NCBI RefSeq assembly: GCF_000153405.2 | Contig: NC_020802.1 | Location: forward strand, 55,883-119,882 | Source of the DNA: Psychromonas sp. CNPT3 | Lineage (GTDB): Bacteria; Pseudomonadota; Gammaproteobacteria; Enterobacterales; Psychromonadaceae | Reading direction: 5' to 3' | Length of the DNA: 64,000 bases | Part shown: piece after piece, positions 24,184 to 33,606 of the stretch | How positions within the stretch are numbered: the first letter of the stretch is position 1 | Layout: every line of letters starts with the position of its first letter | The notes under the pieces: model-generated | What the model saw: only the letters and a program-made list of their open reading frames with translations | Database searches by the model: none | What the model was told of the DNA's origin: nothing | Translations under genes and position numbers: made by a program

Positions 24184-24214
24184 TAAAGGCGCTATCAGGA
24201 AATAAAAGCGCCTT
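24184..24214 (-). terminator. Intrinsic terminator after hslU
   Basis: On the minus strand, the stem AAGGCGCT/AGCGCCTT is followed by TTATTTC. It lies 16 bases after the hslU stop codon. Confidence 0.7.
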
Positions 24215-24229
24215 ATATAGAGCTGTTTT

Positions 24230-25570
24230 TTATAAAATAAAGCGGCTTAAGTCTTCATTTTTAATAACATCATCAAGTCTATTTGCAACATATTGTGCAT
24301 CGATGATCACACTGTCACCTTTACGATCAGAGGCTTCATAAGAGAGTTCATCCATTATGCGCTCCATTAATGTATGCAAACGACGCGCACCAATATTTTC
24401 AGTGGTTTCATTAACATGCCAAGCAGAATGCGCAATTTTATCGATACCATCTTGAGTAAATTCAATGCTCACACCTTCTGTTGCTAAGAGTGCTTGATAC
24501 TGCTCACTTAAAGAGGCTTTAGGCTCGGTTAAAATGCGCGACAAGTCTTCTTCTGTGAGCGCTTCAAGTTCAACTCGAATAGGTAAACGGCCTTGTAATT
24601 CAGGTATCAAATCAGAGGGGCGTGCAACTTGGAAGGCACCAGACGCAATAAAGAGCATATGATCCGTCTTCACCATGCCATATTTAGTACTGACAGTAGA
24701 GCCTTCAATTAAAGGTAGAAGGTCACGTTGTACTCCTTCACGAGATACATCGGGACCACTACTATCACCACGTTTACAAATTTTATCAATCTCATCAATA
24801 AAAACGATACCATGATTTTCGGCTGCAAAAATAGCGCGCTCTTTAATGTCGTCTTGATTGATCAAATTAGCACTTTCTATTTCTATTATGGATTTTAACG
24901 CATCTTTTATTTTCATTTTGCGTTTTTTATTTTCATTTTTACCGGCAAGGTTTTGGAACATACCTTGCAATTGATTGGTCATCTCTTCCATGCCCGGAGG
25001 CGCCATTATCTCAACGCCGATTTGTGGGCTTGGAACGCTAACTTCAATTTCTTTATCGTCGAGCTTTCCTTCGCGCAATTTTTTTCTAAAAGATTGACGA
25101 GCTGCACCATCTTCAACAACATCATTACTTGTGTCCCATTCACCGGACGTTTTAGCTGGGGGGATCAAGATATCTAAGATTTTGTCTTCAGCAATATCAG
25201 CCGCTTTAGTCGTCACTTTTTTCATATCTTCTTCGCGGGTGAGTTTTATAGATACCTCAACGAGATCGCGAATGATAGATTCGACTTCTTTACCCACATA
25301 GCCCACTTCGGTAAATTTAGTGGCTTCAACTTTAATAAAAGGGGCATGTGCAAGTTTTGCAAGGCGACGTGCAATTTCAGTTTTACCCACACCTGTTGGG
25401 CCGATCATAAGTATATTTTTTGGCGTCACTTCTTGGCGAATTTCTTCATCGAGTTGCATACGGCGCCAGCGGTTACGCAAGGCAATAGCGACTGCGCGCT
25501 TGGCTTTGTTTTGACCAATAATGTGGCGATCTAATTCAGCAGTAATTTGCTTCGGGGTCATATTTGACAT
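24230..25570 (-). CDS. hslU: ATP-dependent protease ATPase subunit HslU
   Basis: A 446-residue AAA+ unfoldase (E. coli 443) that forms the hexameric cap of the HslUV protease and feeds unfolded proteins to HslV. Walker A is GPTGVGKT at 57-64. The pore motif GYVG follows in [11 protein letters not shown], Walker B is FIDEIDK near 257, and the sensor region is GARRLHT. The I-domain lies between ~110 and 240. The C-terminus ends in FIL, the tail that inserts into HslV. It starts 11 bases after hslV and shares its heat-shock promoter. Confidence 0.98.
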   Translation of the reverse strand: MSNMTPKQITAELDRHIIGQNKAKRAVAIALRNRWRRMQLDEEIRQEVTPKNILMIGPTGVGKTEIARRLAKLAHAPFIKVEATKFTEVGYVGKEVESIIRDLVEVSIKLTREEDMKKVTTKAADIAEDKILDILIPPAKTSGEWDTSNDVVEDGAARQSFRKKLREGKLDDKEIEVSVPSPQIGVEIMAPPGMEEMTNQLQGMFQNLAGKNENKKRKMKIKDALKSIIEIESANLINQDDIKERAIFAAENHGIVFIDEIDKICKRGDSSGPDVSREGVQRDLLPLIEGSTVSTKYGMVKTDHMLFIASGAFQVARPSDLIPELQGRLPIRVELEALTEEDLSRILTEPKASLSEQYQALLATEGVSIEFTQDGIDKIAHSAWHVNETTENIGARRLHTLMERIMDELSYEASDRKGDSVIIDAQYVANRLDDVIKNEDLSRFIL

Positions 25571-25581
25571 GTGTTATATTC

Positions 25582-26121
25582 CTATTTCTCACTACTTTCA
25601 AAGTCGATAACTTCAATCGTTTGAGTAGTATTGGTAAATACACAGATATTTCCTGCGATAGTCAGTGCTTTTTCAACAATGGTTTTGGCATCTAAATCGG
25701 TATTTTCAAGAAGCGCCATGGCTGCCGATTGTGCAAAATTACCACCAGAGCCAATGGCAATTAAATCGTTCTCTGGGCGAATAACATCCCCATTACCGGT
25801 GATAATATATGAATGCTTAGCATCTGCTACGGCGAGCAATGCTTCTAGTCGGCGTAACATCTTGTCGGTTCGCCAATCTTTTGCAAGCTCAACGGCTGCG
25901 CGCTCTAAGTTACCTTGATGCGCTTGTAATTTGGCTTCGAATCGCTCTAATAGCGTGAATGCATCCGCAGTGCCCCCGGCAAAACCGGCAATTACTTGGT
26001 TATTGTATAAACGGTGTACTTTGCGAGCGTTACTTTTCATGACGGTATTACCGAGAGAAACTTGACCATCACCACCGACAACTACTTGGTTGCCGCGACG
26101 TACTGAAACAATCGTCGTCAT
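25582..26121 (-). CDS. hslV: ATP-dependent protease peptidase subunit HslV
   Basis: A 179-residue threonine protease of the proteasome beta type (E. coli 176). The N-terminus MTTIVSVRR leaves the catalytic Thr exposed after Met removal. The GGDGQVS and [12 protein letters not shown] motifs are present. Six-fold rings of HslV, capped by HslU, degrade damaged and regulatory proteins. A sigma-32 promoter lies 34 bases upstream, in keeping with the known heat-shock control of this operon. Confidence 0.98.
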   Translation of the reverse strand: MTTIVSVRRGNQVVVGGDGQVSLGNTVMKSNARKVHRLYNNQVIAGFAGGTADAFTLLERFEAKLQAHQGNLERAAVELAKDWRTDKMLRRLEALLAVADAKHSYIITGNGDVIRPENDLIAIGSGGNFAQSAAMALLENTDLDAKTIVEKALTIAGNICVFTNTTQTIEVIDFESSEK

Positions 26122-26154
26122 TTTTATTACCTATTTATTAAAGTGTATCTACTA

Positions 26155-26186
26155 GATATAAGGGGGAGGATGCAATAATTCAAGGG
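26155..26186 (-). promoter_or_regulatory. Sigma-32 (heat-shock) promoter of hslVU
   Basis: The minus strand reads CCCTTGAA, then 13 bases, then CCCCTTATAT. This is a strong match to the RpoH consensus (CTTGAA, 13-15 bases, CCCCAT-T). It lies directly upstream of hslV, an established heat-shock operon in E. coli. Confidence 0.85.
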
Positions 26187-26195
26187 CTAAAAAGC

Positions 26196-26228
26196 AAGAA
26201 GCGTAAATTTTCATTTACGCTTCTTATA
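26196..26228 (-). terminator. Intrinsic terminator after the argS-SPOR operon
   Basis: A 12-bp perfect stem AAGAAGCGTAAA/TTTACGCTTCTT with a 6-base loop, between the SPOR gene end and the hslV promoter. On the minus strand it is followed by GCTTTTTAG. Confidence 0.78.
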
Positions 26229-26233
26229 TATAC

Positions 26234-26749
26234 TTATAAGTTCCAGTACCAGATCATGCAGCCATCAATACGGGCGCGTTGTAACTTATGCCTGTCTTTT
26301 TCGGCGAGGCGTTTACGCTCATAAGGCCCAAGTACTACGCGATACCAATTATTGGTTTTTTTGATAACGGTATTTAGACCTTGAAACGCAATGCGTACTT
26401 TAAGCGTTTCGGCATCCTTTAAGTTTCTAAATGATCCGCATTGCATCAAGTAAGGGCGGGTAGATAATTGTTTCTCAGGGATATCAACTTCTACTTTTTT
26501 TACTTTTAATGCTTGCTCATATTCCCAGCGAGGCTCAGGCTTCTCTGGTAATAGGTCTACTTTTTTTACAATCGTTGGTTGCACGACTTTTATTGGTTCT
26601 GGTTTATCTACTGCAAAAACAAAATAGCCGATAAAGCCTATTAATAAAGTAGCAATCGTAACCGCTAAAAAAGGAAAGCCTTTTTTAGCCTGCTTTCTTT
26701 TACTAACAGGGCGTTTACGAGTAGTACGTTTTACCGGCCGTTTTGCCAT
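26234..26749 (-). CDS. SPOR-domain cell-division protein, FtsN-like
   Basis: A 171-residue inner-membrane protein. A very basic cytosolic start (KRPVKRTTRKRPVSKRKQAKK) is followed by one membrane helix (~25-47), a short periplasmic linker and a C-terminal SPOR domain (~95-170) that would bind denuded peptidoglycan at the septum. The place between argS and hslV is that of ftsN in many gammaproteobacteria, which supports FtsN. E. coli FtsN is much longer (319), so this is a short form with a reduced linker. It begins two bases after the argS stop codon. Confidence 0.82.
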   Translation of the reverse strand: MAKRPVKRTTRKRPVSKRKQAKKGFPFLAVTIATLLIGFIGYFVFAVDKPEPIKVVQPTIVKKVDLLPEKPEPRWEYEQALKVKKVEVDIPEKQLSTRPYLMQCGSFRNLKDAETLKVRIAFQGLNTVIKKTNNWYRVVLGPYERKRLAEKDRHKLQRARIDGCMIWYWNL

Positions 26750-26751
26750 TT

Positions 26752-28500
26752 TTACATGCGCTCCAAGGTATTAATACCAAGTAATGATAAGCCTTGTTTT
26801 AATGTTTTAGCAGTTAATGCAGCTAATTTTAAACGACTTTGTTTTTGCGCTTCTGTTGGTGCACTTAGGATTGGACATGCTTCATAGAAGCTAGAGAATA
26901 ATCCAGCAAGTTCAAATAAGTAAGAACACAAGAAGTGAGGCATACCTTGTTTTGTCACTTGTTTAATAATTTCATTGAATTGCATGATTTTATTAGCCAG
27001 ATCTTTTTCTTTTTCATCAGTGAAAGAAATATCTTGAGTGATGCTGTCCATATCTATTTTAGCTTTCTTAAAGATACTCGCTACACGCGTATATGCATAT
27101 AAAAGGTACGGCGCTGTATTGCCTTCAAAGCTAAGCATGCTATCAAAATTAAAGACGTAATCACTGGTACGATTTTTAGATAAATCTGCATATTTAACGG
27201 AAGCAATACCGACAACGGCAGCAATGTGACGTAGTTCATCTTCAGGCATATCTTGATTTTTTTCTTTTACTAACACATAAGCACGTTCTTCTGCTTCTGT
27301 TAACAAATCTGCAAGTTTAGGGGTTGAGCCTGTACGTGTTTTGAAAGGTTTTCCATCTTCACCCATAACCGTACCAAATGCCATGTGCTCTAGCGGTGTT
27401 GTTTCTTTAACAAAACTGGCTAAACGTGCCACTTCAAAGACTTGTTGGAAGTGTAGTCCTTGACGTGCATCTACAAAGTAAAGAACACGGTTAGCGTTTA
27501 ATACTGATTGACGGTAACGGATAGCCGCTAAGTCAGAGGTTGCGTAAAGGAAACCACCATCTTTTTTCTGAATAATAACAGGAAGAGGCTCACCTTCTTT
27601 GTTTTTAAAGCGGTCTAAGAAAACGACATTAGCACCTTGGCTTTCTTGTAATAAACCTTTTTCTTTTAGGTCGCGGATAACATTAGACAGATCGTCATTA
27701 TATGCACTTTCACCACGAACATCTTTACGTTCAAGGCTTACACCTAAACGGCGGTAGGCATCTTGACAGTGAGAAATACTGATCTCTTTAAATTCAGTCC
27801 ATAATACGAGACATTCTTCATTGCCATTTTGTAGTTCAACGACAAGGTGGCGAGCACGCTCTGCAAAGGCTTCTGATTCATCAAAACGACATTTAGCAGC
27901 GCGGTAAAATACTTCAAGGTTAGCAAGATCTTTCTTGATCTCTTGGCCTTCAGCTCGTAGCTCTTCCATGTAGGCAAGTAGCATTCCAAATTGTGTTCCC
28001 CAATCCCCTACGTGGTTTTGACGGACGACATTGTTGCCTTGGAATTCTAAAGCGCGTACCACAGAGTCGCCAATAATCGTTGAGCGTAAGTGTCCTACGT
28101 GCATTTCTTTTGCAAGGTTAGGAGACGAATAATCGATAACGACGGTTTGTGGCACTTCGGTTAATTCAACATCTAAACGCTCACTTGCATAAGCACTGTC
28201 GATTTGCTTTTCAAGATAATTTGGGTTGATAAAAAAGTTAATAAAACCAGGTCCAGCAATTTCAGTTTTAATAATAATATCTGAAGTCGGTAAATTTTTA
28301 ACAATCAGCTCTGCTAATGCACGAGGATTTTGCTTTGCAGGTTTTGCTAACATAAGTGCAAGGTTGCTTGCAAAGTCACCGTGTGATTTATCTTTTGTTC
28401 GGTCTATAACAAGGCGAGGTTGAATATCTTCAGGAAGAATTTGTTGTTTTTGGAGTAAAACGATCACTTGCTCAAGTTGCTGTTGGATAAAAGCTTTCAT
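26752..28500 (-). CDS. argS: Arginyl-tRNA synthetase
   Basis: A 582-residue class I synthetase (E. coli 577) that attaches arginine to tRNA-Arg. The N-terminal tRNA-binding Add-1 domain covers ~1-110, the HIGH-type motif is HVGH at 134-137 within [16 protein letters not shown], and the C-terminal DALR anticodon domain ends at the typical GINTLERM. The family lacks a standard KMSKS lysine motif, as here. The ATG at 28500 fits the usual start. It is co-transcribed with the downstream SPOR gene. Confidence 0.98.
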   Translation of the reverse strand: MKAFIQQQLEQVIVLLQKQQILPEDIQPRLVIDRTKDKSHGDFASNLALMLAKPAKQNPRALAELIVKNLPTSDIIIKTEIAGPGFINFFINPNYLEKQIDSAYASERLDVELTEVPQTVVIDYSSPNLAKEMHVGHLRSTIIGDSVVRALEFQGNNVVRQNHVGDWGTQFGMLLAYMEELRAEGQEIKKDLANLEVFYRAAKCRFDESEAFAERARHLVVELQNGNEECLVLWTEFKEISISHCQDAYRRLGVSLERKDVRGESAYNDDLSNVIRDLKEKGLLQESQGANVVFLDRFKNKEGEPLPVIIQKKDGGFLYATSDLAAIRYRQSVLNANRVLYFVDARQGLHFQQVFEVARLASFVKETTPLEHMAFGTVMGEDGKPFKTRTGSTPKLADLLTEAEERAYVLVKEKNQDMPEDELRHIAAVVGIASVKYADLSKNRTSDYVFNFDSMLSFEGNTAPYLLYAYTRVASIFKKAKIDMDSITQDISFTDEKEKDLANKIMQFNEIIKQVTKQGMPHFLCSYLFELAGLFSSFYEACPILSAPTEAQKQSRLKLAALTAKTLKQGLSLLGINTLERM

Positions 28501-28882
28501 AGATTATTCACCAATTGATAAAGACTAAAGAGTTAAGATTAGAATATTACAATTTATCGGCGGGGAAAACTAGGGGGATCGTACAACTCAGGCATTAACT
28601 TTAGTGATCATGTAAAAATAAGTACTTTATTGACTTATATATTACCTAAATCAGGGCAGGTGGTGCGCAATGACTCGTTGAACGCTTGTTTTTTGTCTAC
28701 TGATAACAAGTAAAAGATGAGTTTGAGTGGCTATATTAGATCGCTTTTTATTCGTTATTGATTACCCAAATAAAAATAACGGAGTGCTCGCTAACGCGCT
28801 TAAATATTAAGGGACTACCTATCAGAACATTTAAAGCGCATCATAACCTTTAAAAGCATTTCGATGCGCATCACATCCTCAA
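28501..28882 (-). other. Intergenic region between uvrD and argS
   Basis: 382 bases without a convincing gene on either strand. It must hold the end of the uvrD transcript and the argS promoter, but I see no strong -35/-10 pair or T-tailed hairpin. A short inverted repeat GCGCATC/GATGCGC (28837-28869) lies near the uvrD stop and may act as a weak terminator. Confidence 0.5.
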
Positions 28883-31051
28883 TTAAACATGCTCAAGTCT
28901 TGCGTAAGCGGTCATTAACCATTTACTGCCGACATCTGAGAAATGTACTTGTAAGCGGCTATTTTCACCACTGCCTTCTTGCGCAATAATGGTGCCTTCT
29001 CCAAATTTTGCATGTTTTACTTGTTGCCCTAGTTCAAAGCCTAAAACATCTTGAGTGGGCGCACTGGCATAACTTTTTTCAACGTTGGGTTGGGCGCGCT
29101 TCACTTGTGTTTTCATGCGAATAAACGCAATATCTTCATCCGGTAACTCTGCAATAAATCGCGATGGCTTATGGAATTTTTCTTGTCCATATAAACGGCG
29201 ACTGTCGGCATGGCAAATGGTCAGTTTTTGCTTAGCGCGCGTCATACCCACGTAACAAAGGCGGCGCTCTTCTGCCAAACGCGACGGATCTTCTATGGAG
29301 CGTTGCCCTGGAAACATCCCTTCTTCTACGCCAACCATAAAGACTTGTGAAAACTCCAGGCCTTTAGCCGAGTGCATCGTCATAAGTTGCACTGCATCGG
29401 TAAATTCATCGGCTTGATTATCACCGGATTCGAGCGCCGCATAAGCAAGAAATGCGGTTAACTCATCCATCTCTTGCTCTTCTTCTGGCATCGTAAAACT
29501 TTTACTGGCAGAGACAAGTTCTTCTAAATTTTCAATACGGCTTCGTGATTTTTCACCCTTTTCGTTGGCGAACATCTCTTTTAAGCCAGAATGATTGATA
29601 ATATGATCCATTAATTGAAACAAAGGTAACTCAGAGGTTTCACCTTTAAAGCGACTCACTAAGTCAATAAATGCTTCCAACGATCGCATTGCACCGGCAC
29701 TGAGCTGTTTAGCTTCAATTAAATAACAGCTAGCATGCCAGAGTGTATAGCCTTGCTCGCGCGCACAGAGGCGAATTTTATCGAGGGTTGTATTACCAAT
29801 TTTACGTTTTGGCTTATTGACGATGCGCTCAAATGCAGCGTCATCATTATGATTATTCATCAGGCGTAAATAAGCGATACTGTCTTTTACTTCGAGGCGA
29901 TCAAAGAAACGCTGTCCCCCATAAATATGATAAGGAATTTGATTTGCCATTAATTGCTCTTCAAAAAGTCGCGATTGTGCATTACTACGGTATAAAATAG
30001 CGCAATCACAGAGTTTGTTACTCTCCCTTTCCCATTTTTGGATCTGCGCTATCACATAACGCGTTTCATCATATTCATTAAAGGCGTTATAAATAGCAAT
30101 CGGATCGCCATCTTCACCACTGGTCCATAATTCTTTACCTAAACGGTCACTATTATTTTTTATTAATTGGTTAGATGCATTAAGAATGTGCCCGGTAGAG
30201 CGGTAGTTTTGCTCTAAGCGAATGGTGATCGGATTTTCTTTTTCTTTTAAGAAACGTTGAATATTTTCAATGTCTGCACCACGCCAGCCATAAATAGATT
30301 GATCATCATCACCCACAATGGTTAAAAAATTATCCGCATCAGTGAGTAAAGTGAGCCAAGCATATTGTAATTTATTGGTATCTTGAAACTCATCGACCAA
30401 AACATGCTTAAAACGTTGTTGGTAGTGTTGCAACAAAGCGGGGTGAGTTAATAAAAGTTCATGAGTACGTAATAAAAGCTCAGAAAAATCAACTAAACCA
30501 GATAACTGACAGGCTTCTTCATAAGCCTTGTAGACTTGTAAGCGTTGCTTTTCTTGCATGCTGTAGCCTGCATCAATATGTTTAGCGCGTAAGCCTTCAT
30601 CTTTTTTGTCATTGATATACCACTGTAATTCTTTTGCCGGGTAATATTTATCATCTAAATTGAGGACTTTGATCAGACGTTTGATCATTTTTTGTTGATC
30701 ATCGCTGTCGATAATTTGAAAATGCTCGGGAAGGTTGGCTTCTTGAAAATGTAAGCGTAACAGGCGATGTGCAATACCATGGAAAGTGCCAATCCACATG
30801 CCAGATATTTGTTGTGGACAGATAGCATTGATACGAGCGCGCATTTCTTTAGCTGCTTTGTTAGTAAAAGTCACCGCTAAAATACCGTAAGTAGGGATAT
30901 GCTCAACTTCAAGTAACCAAGCAATACGGTGCGTTAAAACGCGTGTTTTACCACTGCCAGCACCGGCAAGTACGAGCATGTTTTGCTGTGGGCAAGAAAC
31001 CGCTGCGCGTTGAAAGTCATTTAAACCATCAATTAAGTATGAAACATCCAT
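28883..31051 (-). CDS. uvrD: DNA helicase II (UvrD)
   Basis: A 722-residue superfamily 1A helicase (E. coli 720) with 3'-5' polarity, acting in nucleotide-excision and mismatch repair. Walker A is AGAGSGKT at 29-36. Further motifs are FTNKAAKEM (Ia), DEFQDTN (II), GDDDQSIYGWRGA (III), QNYRST (IV) and VGMTRAKQKL (VI). The C-terminal part carries the short beta-rich RNA polymerase-binding tail (FGEGTIIAQEGSG). It is downstream of xerC and the HAD phosphatase gene, the classic dapF-xerC-yigB-uvrD order. Confidence 0.98.
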   Translation of the reverse strand: MDVSYLIDGLNDFQRAAVSCPQQNMLVLAGAGSGKTRVLTHRIAWLLEVEHIPTYGILAVTFTNKAAKEMRARINAICPQQISGMWIGTFHGIAHRLLRLHFQEANLPEHFQIIDSDDQQKMIKRLIKVLNLDDKYYPAKELQWYINDKKDEGLRAKHIDAGYSMQEKQRLQVYKAYEEACQLSGLVDFSELLLRTHELLLTHPALLQHYQQRFKHVLVDEFQDTNKLQYAWLTLLTDADNFLTIVGDDDQSIYGWRGADIENIQRFLKEKENPITIRLEQNYRSTGHILNASNQLIKNNSDRLGKELWTSGEDGDPIAIYNAFNEYDETRYVIAQIQKWERESNKLCDCAILYRSNAQSRLFEEQLMANQIPYHIYGGQRFFDRLEVKDSIAYLRLMNNHNDDAAFERIVNKPKRKIGNTTLDKIRLCAREQGYTLWHASCYLIEAKQLSAGAMRSLEAFIDLVSRFKGETSELPLFQLMDHIINHSGLKEMFANEKGEKSRSRIENLEELVSASKSFTMPEEEQEMDELTAFLAYAALESGDNQADEFTDAVQLMTMHSAKGLEFSQVFMVGVEEGMFPGQRSIEDPSRLAEERRLCYVGMTRAKQKLTICHADSRRLYGQEKFHKPSRFIAELPDEDIAFIRMKTQVKRAQPNVEKSYASAPTQDVLGFELGQQVKHAKFGEGTIIAQEGSGENSRLQVHFSDVGSKWLMTAYARLEHV

Positions 31052-31065
31052 TAAATTACACCTGT

Positions 31066-31779
31066 CTATTTAATCAGTAGTGAGTATAGTTGATTTAGCT
31101 GTGTAATTTCAACTGTCGGTAATAACTTTGCGTCAGCTAGAGACTGTTTATTTTCATTTAACCAAATAGATTGCGCGCCACTATTTTGAGCACCAAAAAC
31201 ATCAGAGACTAAATTGTCTCCAATATGCACAATATCACTTACGCTTACATTTAAACGTAGAGCTGCTTGGTTGAACAGATCTGCATGTGGTTTTGCTTTG
31301 TAACCATCACCGGCTTTTAAAACAAATTTAAAATGATGCGCTAGGCCAATTTGATGTGTATCGACATTACCATTGGTGATAGCTATTACGGGATAATGCG
31401 CGCTTAATTTTTGCAGTAAATCAATACTTGCTGCTGGCACAGTAAAGTTACTGCGTAAGCGTAAAAATTCAGTTAAAGCCTGCTCTGCATAGGCAATCGC
31501 TTTATAGGGTGTTATGCCGTAAATACACATAATACGCTTGAGTAATTCAAGGCGTAATAGTGAAACATCATCCATTAACTCAGGGCGCTCTCGCAGTAAA
31601 TGATTTTTATATAAGCCCCATTGATGTGCGTTTAATTCGCTTAAATGCGCATAGGTTTTATTTAAATAACAGAGAAAATCACTTTCTGCTTTTTTAATGA
31701 TGGGGTGGTTATCGTATAACGTGTCATCAAGATCAAAACTGATCACTTTAAACGATTTTAAAGGGCGATAAAATTTCAT
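31066..31779 (-). CDS. yigB: HAD-family phosphatase, YigB-like
   Basis: A 237-residue cytosolic HAD hydrolase. Motif I is FDLDDTLYD at ~15-23, motif II is ITNG, and motif III/IV is GYKAKPHADLF ... HIGDNLVSDVFGA. In E. coli YigB dephosphorylates the riboflavin intermediate 5-amino-6-(5-phospho-D-ribitylamino)uracil. Position right after xerC supports the same identity, though HAD substrate range is broad. The start overlaps the xerC stop (TAATG), so the two are translationally coupled. Confidence 0.88.
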   Translation of the reverse strand: MKFYRPLKSFKVISFDLDDTLYDNHPIIKKAESDFLCYLNKTYAHLSELNAHQWGLYKNHLLRERPELMDDVSLLRLELLKRIMCIYGITPYKAIAYAEQALTEFLRLRSNFTVPAASIDLLQKLSAHYPVIAITNGNVDTHQIGLAHHFKFVLKAGDGYKAKPHADLFNQAALRLNVSVSDIVHIGDNLVSDVFGAQNSGAQSIWLNENKQSLADAKLLPTVEITQLNQLYSLLIK

Positions 31780-32675
31780 TATTTCTTCCGTTTGGCACGT
31801 GGATGCGCTTTATCATACACCTCTGCTAGATGTTGAAAGTCTAAGTGTGTATAAACCTGAGTGGTCGATAAGTTCGCATGACCTAATAGTGATTGCACTG
31901 CGCGTAAGTTGCCACTTGACTCTAACATATGCGTTGCAAAAGAGTGGCGTAATTTATGTGGATTAAGGTGGCTTGGCAGTTGTTGCTGTAAGCCCCATTT
32001 TTCCATACGCATCTGTACATTTCGCGCGGATATTCGTTTTTTTTGTTTGGACACAAAGAGTGCTTGCTCACCGGACTCACAAAGTTCAGGCCTAACTTTC
32101 AGCCACGCTCTAAGGCTCTCGACTGCTTTTTTAGTGATCGGTAATAAACGCTGTTTACTGCCTTTTCCCAAAACCATTACTTCTGCTTCGCGCAGTTTTA
32201 AGTCTTTTAAATCAATCCCTACGAGTTCACTTAAACGTAACCCCGAAGAGTACATAAGCTCCATCATACATTGGTCACGTAAACTTAAAGGATCATCCTC
32301 ATGAATATTAAGGAGCTGAAAAACCTCATCAACAGAAATGTTCTTTGGTAGGGGCTTATTCAGTTTTGGCGTGACAACGCCTTTGGCAGGGTTAAACGTT
32401 AAGACTTCGTCTTGTACTAAAAACTCTAAAAAAGAACGTAACGCGGATATTTTGGTGGCAATGGATCGCGACTTTATACCTTTTTGGTGTAGCTCTTTGA
32501 TGATCAGGCGTACATGATCGCTGTTTAAGTCTTGCCATGATTTTATATTTTGAGGTTCAAGTAAGCTTATAAATTCGGCGAGGTTTCGAGAGTAATTTTT
32601 AATCGTGATAGGACTTAAGCCTCGCTGACTCGCAATATGGTTGAGGTAGCGATCTATTTGTTTTTGTAATCTCAT
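31779..32675 (-). CDS. xerC: Site-specific tyrosine recombinase XerC
   Basis: A 298-residue recombinase that with XerD resolves chromosome dimers at dif. An N-terminal SAM-like core-binding domain covers ~1-90. The catalytic residues are visible: Arg in SSGLRLSEL, Lys in GKGSKQRLLP, HKLRH, then His in LLGHANLST and the nucleophile Tyr in QVYTHLD. The ATG at 32675 gives exactly the E. coli length; an in-frame TTG at 32687 is possible, but neither has a clear ribosome site. The DUF484 gene that usually lies between dapF and xerC is missing here. Confidence 0.96.
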   Translation of the reverse strand: MRLQKQIDRYLNHIASQRGLSPITIKNYSRNLAEFISLLEPQNIKSWQDLNSDHVRLIIKELHQKGIKSRSIATKISALRSFLEFLVQDEVLTFNPAKGVVTPKLNKPLPKNISVDEVFQLLNIHEDDPLSLRDQCMMELMYSSGLRLSELVGIDLKDLKLREAEVMVLGKGSKQRLLPITKKAVESLRAWLKVRPELCESGEQALFVSKQKKRISARNVQMRMEKWGLQQQLPSHLNPHKLRHSFATHMLESSGNLRAVQSLLGHANLSTTQVYTHLDFQHLAEVYDKAHPRAKRKK

Positions 32676-32727
32676 GGTTTTTATCAAATGCTTGTGCGTA
32701 TATTAAAAGAAGAAGAGAGTGCAATAA

Positions 32728-32757
32728 CCCTATTATCAATCCAGATTGATAATAGGG
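32728..32757 (-). terminator. Perfect inverted repeat between dapF and xerC
   Basis: CCCTATTATCAAT/ATTGATAATAGGG with a 4-base loop, 11 bases after the dapF stop codon. On the minus strand the following bases are TTATTGCA, a weak T tract. It could be a terminator of the lysA-dapF transcript or a stabilising hairpin with read-through to xerC. Confidence 0.6.
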
Positions 32758-32768
32758 AGGGATCATTT

Positions 32769-33596
32769 TTAAATTTGAATTTGTCCATCAAAGACAAATT
32801 CAGCGGCGCCGGTCATGCGTACGCTTTGTCCCATTTGCCAAAAAAACTTTAGTTTTCCACCGGGAAGTTCAATAGTACAATGTGTGGCGAGCTTACCTTG
32901 TAATTGTCCAATGACAGCAGCAGCGCAAGCACCCGTACCACAGGCAAGTGTTTCTCCCACGCCACGTTCCCAAACGCGCAACTTAGCATAATCAGGGCTT
33001 TTTATTTCTAAAAAAGATACGTTAACTTTATTGGGAAAACGTTCATGGTTTTCAAGTAAAGGACCGAGAGTATCGACGGGGGCGCTATCGATATCATCGA
33101 CCAAGACAACACAATGCGGGTTCCCCATAGAAACAACACCACAAATCACAGTATGCTCTTGCACTCGTAAGATGTAGGTTTTTTCTTCTTTTTTAGCAAC
33201 AAAAGGGATCTTATGCGGATCAAAAATAGGTTTACCCATATCCACGGTGATATTACCATCTTGCTCTATTTTTAGTTGTATCTTGCCTTTGGCCGTACTC
33301 ACGTTGATCACGCGTTTTTGGGTTAAGCCTTTTAATTTAACAAAGCGAGCAAAACAACGCGCACCATTACCACACTGTTCAACCTCACTACCATCTGCAT
33401 TAAATATGCGGTAGTGAAAATCAAGTTCAGGATCGTAAGGAGGCTCAACTAAAAGTAACTGATCAAATCCAATACCAAAATTTCGATCGGCCAAACGTTG
33501 GATCGCAGTTTTAGAGAGAAAGACACTTTGGGTGATATTATCAATGACCATAAAGTCATTGCCGAGACCTTGCATCTTTGAAAATTGGATATTCAT
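32769..33596 (-). CDS. dapF: Diaminopimelate epimerase
   Basis: A 275-residue cytosolic enzyme (E. coli 274) that converts LL- to meso-diaminopimelate, the precursor of lysine and of the peptidoglycan cross-link. The two catalytic cysteines are in [13 protein letters not shown] (~75) and [11 protein letters not shown] (~219). GNDF(M)VIDN near the start is the conserved opening motif. The gene lies 10 bases after lysA, so the last two steps of lysine synthesis are in one operon. Confidence 0.98.
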   Translation of the reverse strand: MNIQFSKMQGLGNDFMVIDNITQSVFLSKTAIQRLADRNFGIGFDQLLLVEPPYDPELDFHYRIFNADGSEVEQCGNGARCFARFVKLKGLTQKRVINVSTAKGKIQLKIEQDGNITVDMGKPIFDPHKIPFVAKKEEKTYILRVQEHTVICGVVSMGNPHCVVLVDDIDSAPVDTLGPLLENHERFPNKVNVSFLEIKSPDYAKLRVWERGVGETLACGTGACAAAVIGQLQGKLATHCTIELPGGKLKFFWQMGQSVRMTGAAEFVFDGQIQI

Positions 33597-33606
33597 TTAT
33601 TTATTC

